Positions 11,682 to 23,769 are shown, counted from the first letter of the stretch. The stretch is 64,000 nucleotides of DNA from Gordionus sp. m RMFG-2023 (GCF_954871325.1 NC_088775.1:22111561-22175560); one strand, 5' to 3'. Notes: generated by a model not told the origin, from the sequence alone. Translations and numbers: made by a program.

Positions 11682-13059
11682 CCCTTCACTACAAAGGTGG
11701 AAAAAAATCCCTTAACTACAAAGGTGGGGTCTATTTTATCCCAAACTTTGATTAGCTATATCTCAGAACATATTAAAATTTGAGATCTACAATTTTGAAT
11801 ATATATTAAAATATTATTGGAAATAATAAATACAAAATCTTAGACTAATAGTTACTTCTAAAAAAAATTATGTTGCTGAAATAAAAAAAATTTTCTAGTT
11901 TTATCACCAAAAAAAATTTAAAAATGCAAATTTTATTATTAAATCAATGTTGAATTTAGATTTATCAATCATCAAATATCATGTAAATTTTTGTAATAAC
12001 ATTCACGAAAAAATGTATGCATATGATCTTTACAAATAAATTTTGAACAATTTAAACAAATAAATGTTGTTTTTACGTCCTTCACTCTTGGACAATCATA
12101 ACATCTTCCCTTTTTAATTGATGGAATATGTTTTTCATCAGTTATATTGAGAACATCCCCAATGTTGTTACGTAATAATCTACATATACTAGGGTAGATC
12201 TGCTGATCATATATGGAGTTATCAGTTCCATTGCTAATAATTTTATAAATTTTTATATTCGATAAATTATTAGCTTTATAAACTATCAGTACATTTATTA
12301 TTGATATATTTACTATAGTATAAAAAAATGGTCAATGGCCATCTATTGGATTTCCTGGATATATAATATATGGAGGATAGTTGATCAACTGTATCAACTC
12401 CAGTTTTTGTTAAATTATAAAAAGTTATAATTTCTTGATGCATCAATTTTGTTATCATAATGTAGTGTATAGAAAGCAACACTATATTCTTATACTTTTT
12501 TGGTATGTATGAAACTACAGTTCTATTTTATCTAAATGCAAATAAACTAAATTTATATCTCTAATCATCACCTGACTAACAATCTACATAAAATGTTATA
12601 AATATTAAATAGACAATACTTCTAGAACTTAATCATATTAAATTTTCCATCTGCATCTTTTATAGTATTTAGCTCCACAAGAAAAAAAAATAGTATTAAA
12701 TTTAAAAATTTCGGGTTACAATACAACATTGAAAAATTTAAAAAAAAAAAATTTTTTTCAATTATATATATTAGTTTGTAATATACAATAATATTAATTA
12801 ATAAATAAAAATTTGGAAAAAAAAATTTGAAAAAAAAAAATTTCGTAAGTACTAAGGTGGGACCTATACTACCCCAAGCTCAACAAATTGCAAATATTTT
12901 AAAAAATATCAAATCAATTATCTTGAAATTTGATAGATATGTTCCTTATAACAAAATATTAAACTACTATAAAAACCAGGTCAAATTATCTTCAGGATTT
13001 TTAATTACCAAGATTATAAAGCTGTGGGGTATTATTTAGCCCACCTTTGTAGTGAAGGG
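11682..13059 (-). mobile_element. piggyBac-type DNA transposon (relic)
   Basis: Inverted ends CCCTTCACTACAAAGGTGG and CCACCTTTGTAGTGAAGGG. The right end abuts TTAA (13060-13063) and the left abuts TTGA (11678-11681), consistent with the TTAA duplication of piggyBac with one change. A piggyBac transposase relic lies inside on the minus strand. At 1378 bp it is shorter than a full element (usually above 2 kb), so internal sequence is missing. Confidence 0.9.
11985..12500 (-). pseudogene. piggyBac transposase, C-terminal part, decayed
   Basis: The minus-strand reading YNLTKTGVDTVDQLSSIYY then RKSNRWPLTIFLYYSKYINN (12276-12482) is the conserved DDE_Tnp_1_7 block found around the third catalytic Asp. 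Further down (about 12000-12120) GRCYDCPR ... FICLNCSKFIC..H matches the cysteine-rich C-terminal finger that binds the element's own ends. Upstream, only scattered pieces such as KDADGKFNMI (about 12650) survive between stops. The transposase integrates at TTAA and excises precisely. This copy cannot encode a full enzyme. Confidence 0.85.
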
Positions 13060-13063
13060 TTAA

Positions 13064-13320
13064 AAAAATAATGTCTTCTAACTTCTATAACTTGAGCGCT
13101 ATTTAATATAAAGTAAAAGTCATACTTTTACTATACAACGACATAAAATAGCAAGTCTTTACGAGCAATAAGGCATAGGTCAAATTTAGGTTGCGAGTCC
13201 AAATTTTTTAAAAAGAAATAATAAACCAAACCTAACTTATTAATATGTCGATCCAGTTTTTTTTATTCTTCTGAAACCATCAATTCGAGTCGCGAAAGAC
13301 AGTTTTAATTATGTCCATAC
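13064..13320. repeat. Direct repeat D1, copy 2 (right of piggyBac)
   Basis: Matches 11300-11615: TTCTAACTTCTATAACTTGAGCGC ... TTCGAGTCGCGAAAGACAG. The sequence after it (ATACTTTTTGAATTTATC) also echoes the left flank of the piggyBac element. Confidence 0.6.
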
Positions 13321-13384
13321 TTTTTGAATTTATCATATTACATAAACTTTTACACAAGCGTCAAAAACTTATTTTTATCTCTCC

Positions 13385-14069
13385 TAGGCCTACAAAAAAA
13401 CGAATCGAATAATTGCGCTATTCGTATTCGTACGAATAATAAAATCATTATTCGTTTCGATTCGTCGAATATTCGATTCGAAAATATTTCTAAAGCTTAT
13501 AAAATATTTTGCAAAAAAAATTTTACAGATGTTTAAAGATGACACTTTTAAGGATTCTCTAAACAAATAGTCATTACAATATAAAAATTTATAGAAAATA
13601 AACGAAATTAAACCCAATGATTTCATATAACTTAACCAAACAAATTGACCAAAATATCCGATTTTTAGAATTAGAATTGCTTAAAAAAAATATTTAAACT
13701 ATTTCTTCAATCTAATATTCAAATTTTATTAAAATTTTCTAAAAATGTACAATAATCTCATTTTATAAAAATAGAAAATAATACACAAAAATATAAAATT
13801 ATAGTAAATCCGAATTTGATAATATCCAATTTTTTAAGCATAAAGTCTTTCTAATAGTTTCCTCCTTCAAAGACATTCTATTTTTTATTATCATATTTGT
13901 TCCTATTGAGAACAACCGCTCACATGAAGCCGAAGATCCCTGAATTGACAATATATCAGTTGCCATTTTCGACAACACAGGAAAACGATCCCCATGCAAT
14001 CTCCACCATTCTAAGATACGAATCGAATCGAATCGAATATCAAATAACAAATAATTCGTTTTAGGCCTA
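13385..14069 (-). mobile_element. Short hAT derivative (685 bp) with perfect target duplication
   Basis: Ends TAGGCCTAC and TTAGGCCTA form inverted repeats, followed inwards by ATTCG/CGAAT-rich subterminal blocks (13400-13490 and 14020-14060). The 8-bp duplication ATCTCTCC lies at 13377-13384 and 14070-14077 without mismatch. Only the transposase C-terminus is left inside, so this is an internal deletion derivative that would depend on a full-length relative. Confidence 0.93.
13799..14050 (-). pseudogene. hAT transposase C-terminal dimerisation domain only
   Basis: About 80 residues with LEWWRLHGDRFPVLSKMA, then ILSIQGSSASCERLFS and the LKEETIRKTLCLKNW helix, which is the hAT C-terminal dimerisation region (Dimer_Tnp_hAT). 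Its apparent start lies in the terminal repeat of the element, so no genuine start codon is known. No catalytic residues are present. It could in principle bind a full transposase as a dominant partner, but that is speculation. Confidence 0.85.
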
Positions 14070-14077
14070 ATCTCTCC

Positions 14078-14508
14078 TTTTAAAATTCATCACTTTCATA
14101 TTATTATTATTACATGTGTTAGTAAAGTCAGTATGATGGAGGATTTCTTAACATGTGTTAGTGAAATAAGGGATTTCTTTAAAATTTTAAGATTATATAA
14201 AATTCTCTCTTTTTTATTCGTTATTTAGAGTCAGACAAAATATAACATTAAAATATATACTTTTTTTAAAATATATAATTCTTTTTATTAATAAAAACTT
14301 CTAACGTATCCTCGCCTTCTATTTTTTTTCCTTAAAAAAATTTTAAATACCCCTTTTATTATAAATCATAATTTTCTTTTTCATTTTATTTCTTCTTTCA
14401 GATTCAGATATATTAAGTTTTTTCTTTATTAAATAAAAAAAAATTTTTTCAATTAAATTTAATTAATATTATGAAAAAATATTCTCTAATATCTAACTTC
14501 TTTTTTTT
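14078..14508. other. A+T-rich DNA, no gene recognised
   Basis: Contains a short direct repeat (ACATGTGTTAGT at about 14114 and 14153). It may be the 5' flank or first intron of the BED-finger gene whose exon follows. Confidence 0.35.
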
Positions 14509-14568
14509 TGATAGACACTATTTTTGCAATATGCAGCTCATGCCATAAAAAGCTCAAATCAATTCCAT
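14509..14568 (+). pseudogene. Exon of a split BED-finger hAT-type gene (first half of zinc finger)
   Basis: Reads IFAICSSCHKKLKSIP, with the Cys-x2-Cys pair of a BED zinc finger, after a possible acceptor (TTTTGATAG). The donor GTGATA at 14569 splices in frame to an acceptor TTTTACAG at 17388 that continues SNLKRHIFCQHP, giving a finger with normal Cys and His spacing. The intron between them now holds the hAT element 14611-17048. The call rests on finger spacing and splice signals alone. Confidence 0.55.
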
Positions 14569-14610
14569 GTGATATTTTAAATATATTTTATTTTTGTTAT
14601 TGGTTTTTTA

Positions 14611-17048
14611 CAGTGTTGTTAAAATAGCGCGCTACAAGTAGCCGCTACTTTTTTCAGTAGCGGTAGCTATAGCGCGCTACTTCGCTACTTTCAATTTTAC
14701 ATAATAAATACATCTAAAAATTATTAAAATATATTTTTTATAAAATCTAAAATTATAATCCTTTTATTTAATTTAATTTTGAAATTTAAATTTATATTTA
14801 AAAATATACATTTTTGTTATATATTAGATATAAACAGTTGTTAAATAGCAATCTGTATTTAATTTATATTTTGCGCATTCATTAAATTATATATTTTTGA
14901 AATTCCGTTATTGGTATATCCTTGCTTTTATCTTATTTTATATTTCATTTTACATTTTATATTAAGCATTATAAATCTTGTTATGTGTGAGATTGTTGAA
15001 GATATTGAAATTTCTTTGGAAAATGAGCAAAATATAGATGATCCTTTCCCAAAATTTAAGAAATACTTTAACCTTGAAGAAAAAATTAATGCTGGATATC
15101 GGTTTCGGTGCAAGATGTGCCGCAAAATTATCTCTTCAAATCATACGAGCAGCTTTAATTTGAAAAAACATTTAAAGGTAATATATTAAACAAATTTAAT
15201 ATCAATGTGTAGGCTAATCTTTAATTTTTAAAATAAATTAAAATAAAAAACCAATCATTTTTTTTATATATTCATAAATTTTATCTAAATTATTTAAAAC
15301 ATTTTAAAATAGTTATTTCAATCATTTTTATGTACTTATCTCCTACATAATTTTTATTCTAAGTATTTTATAATTTTAGACTGTGCACACTTCAAATTAT
15401 AAAGAGATTGAAAAATATCTCAAAAGTTTTGGGGTAATGGAAGAAGATAAACCCACTTCCAAATCAAATTTAATACAAACAAAATTAACCAATTTGGATT
15501 CATCAACACCTGGTGTATCCCAAAAATTGGCTGACAAAGTCATTATGAACTTTATAATAGATACAGTTCATTATCCTATAAAGATGATAAACACTTTTTC
15601 TCCACGGACCAAGATATTTTGCCGGCAGACATTGATGGCAAGAATTTTGGAGAGCTTTAAGGAAATGAAAGAATCTTTGATATTAAATCTATCAGATGTC
15701 TCCTACGTCTGTACAACGGCAGATTGCTGGACTCACAATAGAAGGTAAAAATGTTTATTTTCTGATTTATAATATGTCATATTTTTAGAGCTTATTTAGG
15801 AGTAACTGCACATTGCATTGATCCTAAAAATCTTAAACGAAAATCTGTAGCGTTAGCTCTAAAGAGAATAATTGGCTGTCAGACTTATGACATTCTAGCC
15901 AATATTATTGAAGAAATCCATAGGTCTTACAAAATTCAAAACAAGGTTTGTAAGATGATTACGGATAATGGGTCTAATTTCCTGAAGGCCTTCAGGTTTT
16001 AAATTTATTATAATTTTTTTATATGATATAAATATTATAGAATATTTGGGGAAGATAATAATAATAACAATACTAGTAATATTCCTGACAAAAATATTGA
16101 AGATGGAGAACAAGAAGAGGATGATGAAATGGAGTTTGAGATAATTGATGTTCATGACATCCTTGGTTTTAAATTATTTTATATTTAATTTTTCACCAAT
16201 ATAAAATAAAATTTATAATATTTAGGATCTTCAATAAAGTCTTCTATGTTACCTAGCCATCATCATTGTTCCTGCCACAACCTAAATTTAGTTGCGACAG
16301 TGGATACTGAAGAAGCATTATTAAATAAGGATTTTGAAAGAGTATCAAGATCTACATTTTCTAAATGCCAAGCTCTTTGGAATAAACAAAATAAGTCATC
16401 AAAGACGTCTGATATTTTCAAAAAAAATTAGGACGTTATTTATTGACACCAAACACTACAAGATGGAATAGTGTTTACAATGCTATGAAACTTTTAGCAT
16501 TGTTTCTAGATGAGAAAAAAATGGAAATGAATTATATATTGGATCAAATGGGATTACAGTATTTAAATGTGGAGGAGCATACTTTTATTAAAGAATATAC
16601 TGAAGTATTTTTAATTAACCTCTAGATGCTTTTTTTAAATCTAAAAATAATAATTTAAATATTTTCATATAAAAAGTTGTTTATTAAATTTAATACTGCG
16701 TTGCCCTCAAGTGCTAGTGCTGAACGATTATTTAGTATGGCAATCTGATCGTCGCTCTAGACTTGGGGATGACAGTACCGAAATGATATTATTATTAAAG
16801 TGCAATAATAAATAAATTATATATATATGTAACAAATTATAGTCATGTTTTTATATCAATATTTTATTTGTGGAAATAAAGTTACGTAAAAAAAATATAT
16901 TTTAAAAAAAAATCAAAGTAGCGTAAAAAGTAGCTAATAGCGCGCTACTCATTTGAAAACGATAGCGGTAGCGATAGCGCGCTACTTTTTTTATAAAATA
17001 GTGGTAGCGATAGCGCGCTACTTTTAAAAGTAGCGTTTAACAACACTG
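14611..17048 (+). mobile_element. BED-finger hAT transposon with GCGCGCTAC subterminal repeats
   Basis: Starts CAGTGTTGTTAAAATAGCGC and ends GTAGCGTTTAACAACACTG. The flanks GTTTTTTA (14603-14610) and GTTTTACA (17049-17056) agree at 6 of 8 bases, a worn target duplication. Both ends carry several copies of TAGCGCGCTAC and GTAGCGGTAGC. It contains a spliced transposase gene on the plus strand and lies in an intron of an older BED-finger gene. Confidence 0.88.
14983..16815 (+). pseudogene. hAT transposase with five or more exons and two visible defects
   Basis: Exon 1 (14983-15177) starts MCEIVEDIEIS and holds a BED finger, CKMC ... NLKKHL. Exons 15380-15744, 15789-15995, 16041-16165 and 16226 onward join in frame; introns 15745-15788 and 15996-16040 are 44 and 45 nt. 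Later blocks are CTTADCWTHNRRAYLG (first catalytic acid), KMITDNGSNFLKAF (second), a charged insert (EDGEQEEDDE), HHCSCHNLNLV, TPNTTRWNSVYNAM, and the C-terminal LPSSASAERLFSM ... RSRLGDDSTEMILLLKCN. A one-base shift in an A-run near 16425 and loss of sequence between about 16625 and 16690 remove much of the insertion domain. A further frame change follows near 16745. Not functional as it stands. Confidence 0.85.
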
Positions 17049-17388
17049 GTTTTACAACAACTTTATATTTTCGTGATTTAAATTTTGCTTCACAATTAGG
17101 TATGTTATCTAAATTTTTTAAGCTATTTCTTTTTAAGAGACTTTGGCCTATTTAAAATTGAATTAAAGGATAATTAAAAAGAATCTTATAATTTTTTTTC
17201 TAATTTTAAAGTCATTCAACATGCTACAAAACCTATATGTAACAAATGATTTATTCCGGAATTAAAATCAGTTCGATACCGATTATATATACTTTTATAA
17301 CACCCACCAATTGTTTTCTTTTTATATTAGGCCTACCTAGTTTAAAAATGACTCAATAACCTACTAATTATATATGTGCATTTTACAG

Positions 17389-17536
17389 CGAATCTTAAAA
17401 GACATATTTTCTGTCAACATCCTAATATTGCAGCTAATTTAAAGTCAGATGAAGTTAACAATTGTGATATATCAACAGCAAATTCGCAGTCAATCGAGAA
17501 GACATCTCAAACAATTAAAATCGTCATGAGCAAATC
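17389..17536 (+). pseudogene. Exon of the split BED-finger gene (second half of zinc finger)
   Basis: Between TTTTACAG and GTAAGT, reads NLKRHIFCQHPNIAANL followed by a Ser/Thr/Asn-rich linker. The His-x5-His pair completes the finger started at 14509-14568. The next exon is probably the hAT-type region at 26040-26833, because 17577-25296 is a later insertion. Phase and splice strength are good; the long-range link is inference. Confidence 0.6.
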
Positions 17537-18099
17537 GTAAGTATTTTTTATTACATACATTATTAAACAATAAAACGGCTATTGTTACTTGCCACTAGGG
17601 CTGGGAACCAATATTAAAAACCCAATATAAACAAAATATTGTATTGGTATTGGTATTGGGTCTAAAATATTGGTATTGGTTTAAACAATATTTTCTATTT
17701 CTTGTATTGGTATTGCTATTGGTATTGGTTTATATTGGTATATATTGGTTTATATTGGTATTGGTTTAAATTCAAAATACTAATTAAAAGAATAGAAATA
17801 GTGATTATAAAACTCTTAATTTCTAGTTTTAAATAAACATGGAAAAAAAAATCATGAAGCATTACCATAAAAACAAGGCTAAGAACCAATTCCCAAAATT
17901 TTACTAAATCCAAATTCTTTTTTTAAACTAATATATTTTTGAAATCAACAAACCAATCAAATAATAAACGTATATTTTGAAACTTTTTATTTAGCACAAA
18001 GAATATAGCAAAATGAATACACTAAAAATGTAACATAATTGTCTATTTATATAAAATATAGTGCAAAAGATTGTAATATAAAGAAAAAAATTTATGTAT

Positions 18100-19790
18100 T
18101 TAAGAAGAATCCATCATGCGCATCCAACTTTTTAAGCACATGCAAGCTTGGATAGTATGCTCATCTAGTGAACAACGTTGATCTGTTATAAGATACCTTT
18201 CTTCTGAAAAAGCCCTTTCAGAGCTAGATGAAGAAGCTGGAATTGCAAGATAATCTCTGGCAATTTTTGATAATATTGGATATCTATTTTTATTTAATTT
18301 CCACCAGTCTAATGGATTTGTATCATTATAAATTGTGGCTTCATCCACATATTTGCTTATTTCTAAGTTATTATTATTGTTGTGACTAGGTTTAACCTGA
18401 TATATTTTGTCAAAAAAGGATAATTTTTTGTTATTTTGTGTTTCATTTGTAGGTTCAGTTGAATTGTAATTATTTGTTTTATAAATATTATATTCATTGG
18501 TTAGACATCCAATAAGAGTTTCTATACTATTATGCTTTAATAAGTGACTTGATAGTTTGGGTCAATCATTGTTGAAATAATATATAGGTGTTTATTAAAA
18601 TTATAGTATTTATTAAGTTTTGTCAAGGCAGCTAATGAAGCTGTCTTTAAAATAGCATTAGAATTATTATCATAACTCTCAACGTGCTCAAAAATACTGG
18701 AATATAAAGGAATTATTGTTGAAACTGATGGAGTATTAGCACATGAGGCCATCTCTGTAGCAAAATTAAATGGTTCTAAAAATTCTCGGTATATTTCAAT
18801 ATTATTCCAAGCTAAGGCACTAATATAATATTCTTCATTAGTATTTTGTTGATGATTGGTATATATTGTGAGATAAGGTTTGAGCAATATAGCCCTTTCG
18901 AGCATTTGGTACGTTGAATTCCAACGTGTTGGTATATCCAAAATAGGGTGAGGAAATTTTAAATTTGGATTTTTTTTAAGATATGTTTTTTCAAGTTTAT
19001 TAAATTTAGATATAGAAAGTTTAAAAATTTTTAAAAAATTTCTTATTTTTTTTAAAGTTGGATTTAGAGGTTCCAATGCAGCCATGACAGATAAATGGAT
19101 AATATGGCAAAAATATTTGCACACATTATCAAAATTGTCTTTTAGTTTTAAAATTTTTAAAAATGCTAAATTATTACTAGCATTATCTAATGTAATACAA
19201 AAAAAATCAATTTCAAATTTTACTTTTAATACAGAATTAAAAATATTAAAAATATTATAAATATTAATAGCATTATGTGCTGATTTAAAAGGAATAAAAT
19301 CTAATAAATGATTAATTAATTTAAAATCATTATCAATATAATGAATGGTTATGCCCATAAAGGGTATTTTATTTGGAGAGGACCAAATGTCCATTGTTAA
19401 AGAAAATTTAGAAGTAATTTTAGAAAGTATAGATTTTAAATTGATAAAAGAACTATGATAATGTTTCATAATTTTTTTTTAAGTGTTTTTCTAGAATTTA
19501 ATGTTAATGAGGGGTTGCAAAAGCTTATTAAATTTTTAAATGACTCATTTTCAACCATTGAAAAGGCTAAATTATTTTGAATAAAAAAGTCCATAATTAA
19601 ATTATTTAAATTAGCTTTATTATTTAAATTATTAATTAAAAATGATTTTATGGTGTTAATTTTTTTACTGCCATTATTTATTTGTTCACATTTCTTATAT
19701 AAAGTTGGGTGGATGGATTTAAGATGTGTCCATAATCCTGAGGTTCCAAAATTGGGAATTTGGAAGAAATAACAGATGTAATATGTTTAT
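18100..19790 (-). pseudogene. hAT transposase, nearly complete (BED finger to dimerisation domain)
   Basis: Read on the minus strand: the BED-finger half GTSGLWTHLKSIHP (about 19700-19755); LAFSMVENESFKNLI (about 19550); KFSLTMDIWSSPN with the first catalytic acid; CITLDNASNNLAFLKI with the second; FCHIIHLSVMAALEPL; DIPTRWNSTYQMLERA; and the C-terminal LDWWKLNKNRYPILSK ... PASSSSSERAFS with a final CMCLKSWM helix. The length, about 550 residues, is near normal for hAT enzymes. Frame changes sit near 19470 (an A-run) and near 18540; the Cys pair of the finger is degenerate. It is the least damaged DNA transposase in the window. The promoter side is interrupted by the LTR element. Confidence 0.87.
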
Positions 19791-19872
19791 GAATGAAAGT
19801 AAAAAAATATACCACGATATAATTATCCACGATAAAACCAAATAATTTTATGTATTTATCTATTTTTAATTT

Positions 19873-22800
19873 TGCAAAGAATATGGATGGAGACGATATG
19901 GTGCGAGGTTCGAGTCAGTAAAAATATATTTTATTAACTCATTTCTTTTTCTTTTCTTAAGGTATTTATACATTTTCTAACATATAAATTAGAATATAAA
20001 ACGAAATACAAAAAAGTAAAATAATATATAAAAAAGTAAGGTTACGCCGTTTATAAAATAAAATTAGATTATAACAAAAATAATAAAAGTTCAAATGCAA
20101 AAAACAAAAAATAAGATAAAGGAATAACGCAACATTCTCCCTCTTCTGATAATTTCATCGGAGAAGTCATAGAGAGTTTGTTGTTCAAGTGGTTTATAAT
20201 TTTGGTAATCAAGTTGTATCACATTTCTCAAATTTCATAATTAATCCAGTCGAATATTGGAATTTGGAATAAATCGGAATATATAATTTGGAATAGTTGA
20301 TCAAATCAAATATATGAATAATATGCACGAATAAAATTTTGAATTTTGGAACAATAAAATATATAATAAGGAATGATAATTTATGGAATAAGGAATAAAA
20401 TTTTAATCCAGAATAAGGAATGATAAATTATAATAATTATTATATTATTTTTAAGTTAATCATAGCGTTTTATATTTTTAGCGTTTTATATTTTTTGCGT
20501 TTTACATTTTTTAGCATTTCATATTTTATAAGCGTTTAATTTTTCGTGTTTTAGTGTTTAATTAATTTTTGTTTATTTTCTATCTCCCAGGTTAAAATAT
20601 GCAAATAATATATTATTCACATTTCCCTCTCTTTAAATAAAATTTTAAATTTCACACCCTAATTTTAATTCAAAAAAAAAATTCTTCATAAGATAGTTTT
20701 GAAAATTCACCACATAATTTAAATATATTTTTCTAAAATGAATGTTTTTTTACATAACTTTTTGTCTTCAAAGCTTTTAATTTCAAAAACTTTTTATCAT
20801 ATTAAGTATTACTTATGAAGGTTATTTGAATCAATCATGTGATTTAAAAATTACATTTTAACATATTTAAAATTAAGTTTTATCTTCTTGTTTAGGATTT
20901 TTAATATTTTTATATATTTAAGAATTCATCTTTAGGTTTTGTTAATTAACAACAATTCGTCATTATTCAAGAAATCAAAAAAAATATCAATATTATCCAT
21001 TATGATTTTACATTTTAGTAATTTTAAAAATTTATAACATGCCTTTATCCTGGCATAAAATTTTAATTTTTAATAACTTTTCTTCTTACGTGGATTAGAA
21101 TAATAAGTAATCATGGTCTCACAATATAGAATTCATAACCTATCGATCAGTTCTTCCTAGGTTGTCACATTAGGTTAGGTGCTGGCTATTATATTCCAGT
21201 CCAACATCCAGAGCCGGGACACCATAAAGAAAGAAGCTTTTTGCATGAAAGAACGTACTAAGGTTTGATTCTTGGTCATCTCAGTAGTTTAGGTAGTCAC
21301 AATAGATAAGGTAGTCATAACATCACAATAGATAAGGTAGTCATAATAGGTAGTCATCTCCATAGGTTAAGCACAAGGTAGAGTCATAATAGGTAGTCAT
21401 CTCCATAGGTTAAGCAATCAACACAATAGGTAGTCATATAAATAGAGTCATCACAATGGATTAAGCAATCGTCACAATAGGTAGTCATATAAATAGAGTC
21501 ATCTCAATGGATTAAGCAATCGTCATAGATTAGATGGTCATCTCAGCAGATTAGGTAGTCATCTTTTTCTAGTCCACCACCCAAAGGGCACCATGCAAAG
21601 AATTAGATTCTTAACGATATTGCGCGAGGTTCGAGTCAGTAAAAATATATTTTATTAACTCATTTCTTTTTCTTTTCTTAAGGTATTTATACATTTTCTA
21701 ACATATAAATTAGAATATAAAACGAAATACAAAAAAGTAAAATAATATATAAAAAAGTAAGGTTACGCCGTTTATAAAATAAAATTAGATTATAACAAAA
21801 ATAATAAAAGTTCAAATGCAAAAAACAAAAAATAAGATAAAGGAAATGGAGATGACTACCTATTATGACTACCTTATCTATTGTGATGTTATGACTACCT
21901 TATCTATTGTGACTACCTAAACTACTGAGATGAGAATCAAACCTTAGTACGTTCTTTCATGCAAAAAGCTTCTTTCTTTATGGTGTCCCGGCTCTGGATG
22001 TTGGACTGGAATATAATAGCCAGCACCTAACCTAATGTGACAACCTAGGAAGAACTGATATGGAAGTTGAACGATAGGTTATGAATTCTATTTTGTGAGA
22101 CCAATGATGGTTACTTATTATTCTAATCCACGTAAGAAGTATTATAAATTAAAATTTTATGCCAGGATAAAGGCATGTTATAAATTTTTAAAATTACTAA
22201 AATGTAAAATCATAATGGATAATATTGATATTTTTTGATTTCTTGAATGATGACCAATTGTTGTAAATTAACATAAACCTAAAGATGAATTCTTAAATAT
22301 AATTAAAAATATTAAAAATCCTAAACAAGAAGATAAAACTTAATTTTAAATATGTTAAAATGTAATTTTTAAATCACATGATTGATTCAAATAACCCTTA
22401 TAAGTAATACTTAATATGATAAAAAGTTTTTGAAATTAAAAGCTTTGAAGACAAAAAGTTATGTAAAAAAACATTCATTTTAGAAAAATATATTTAAATT
22501 ATGTGGTGAATTTTCAAAACATCTTATGAAGAATTTTTTTTTTTGAATTAAAATTAGGGTGTGAAATTTAAAATTTTATTTAAAGAGAGGGAAATGTGAA
22601 TAATATATTATTTGCATATTTTAACCTGGGACATAGAAAATAAACAAAAATTAATTAAACACTAAAACACGATAAACGCTTATAAAATATAAAACGCTAA
22701 AAATATAAAACGCATAAAACGCTAAAAGTATAAAACGCTATGATTAACTTAAAAATAATATAATAATTATTATGATTTATCGTTCCTTATTCTGGATTAA

Positions 22801-23314
22801 AATTTTATTCCTTATTCCATAAATTATCATTCCTTATTATATATTTTATTGTTCCAAAATTCAAAATTTTATTCGTGCATATTATTCATATATTTGATTT
22901 GATCAACTATTCCAAATTATATATTCCGATTTATTCCAAATTCCAATATTCGACTGGATTAATTATGAAATTTGAGAAATGTGATACAACTTGATTACCA
23001 AAATTATAAACCACTTGAACAACAAACTCTCTATGACTTCTCCGATGAAATTATCAGAAGAGGGAGAATGTTGCGTTATTCCTTTATCTTATTTTTTGTT
23101 TTGTGCATTTGAACTTTTATTATTTTTGTTATAATCTAATTTTATTTTATAAACGGCGTAACCTTACTTTTTTATATATTATTTTACTTTTTTATATTTC
23201 GTTATATATAAAAAAGTAAGGTTACGCCGTTTATAAAATAAAATTAGATTATAACAAAAATAATAAAAGTTCAAATGCACAAAACAAAAAATAAGATAAA
23301 GGAATAACGCAACA
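19873..23314 (-). mobile_element. Non-autonomous LTR element with an inverted second internal region (fossil)
   Basis: Outer target duplication AATTT (19868-19872 and 23315-23319). The order is LTR 19873-20134, internal 20135-21593, LTR from 21594 to about 21845, an inverted copy of the internal region (about 21846-23068), an inverted LTR part from 23069, then a direct LTR part to 23314. The LTR reads TGTTGCGTTATTCC at its start on the minus strand. A polypurine tract (GAAGAGGGAGAA) and a primer-binding site TGGTGCCCTTTGGGTGG (21577-21593) are present. No protein domains are seen. The LTR resembles those of family A, so it was probably moved by family A proteins. Confidence 0.85.
21280..21565. 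repeat. Short tandem motifs GGTAGTCAT / ATAGATTAGG
   Basis: Repeats of AGGTAGTCATCTCCATAGG, CAATAGATAAGGTAGTCA and ATGGATTAAGCAATCGTCA inside the LTR element. Part of the block recurs inverted at 21846-21930. Function unknown; possibly packaging or dimerisation signals near the primer-binding site. Confidence 0.5.
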
Positions 23315-23769
23315 AATTTTTAATATTGGTATTGGTATTGGTTAAAATTGTATTTAAACAATATTTCAAAACCAATATTTTTAGGTAATTGGTATTGGTA
23401 TTGGTTGTAAAAACAATACCAATATTTAATTATATATTGGTCTGTATTGGTATTGGTATTGTAAACCAATATTATATTGGTATTGGTCCCACCCCTACTT
23501 GCCACTCTGGTTGCATTTAAAAAAGTTTTAAAAAATAAAATTTTCATTTTTTAAAGAACGCATGTTGTTTTTTATTTCACCATTACAATATTTATTTATT
23601 TTTAAAAAATCATTTTTTATTTATATAAATAAATTTTTGATAATGTTTTTTTTCATAAATTATTAATTAATACTCTTTTTTTTATACCAATGGTGGAAAT
23701 CAATCTTAAATAAATATATATATCTTTGATAAATATTTTTTTTTACATATTAAATTTTCCTTTTTTAGG

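Larger units (their letters stand above)
17596..23497 (-). mobile_element. BED-finger hAT transposon with TATTGG subterminal repeats
   Basis: Ends TAGGGCTGGGAACCAATA and TATTGGTCCCACCCCTA, with a perfect 8-bp duplication CTTGCCAC (17588-17595 and 23498-23505). Both ends have dense TTGGTATTGG repeats (17640-17765 and 23322-23490). It carries a nearly complete transposase at 18100-19790 and a later LTR element at 19873-23314. Without that insertion it would be about 2.46 kb. Confidence 0.93.

Noticed and set aside
23320-23547. 75-codon frame with Tyr/Gln/Asn repeats (also 17716-17913)
   Set aside because: Reading of the TATTGG subterminal repeats of the hAT element.
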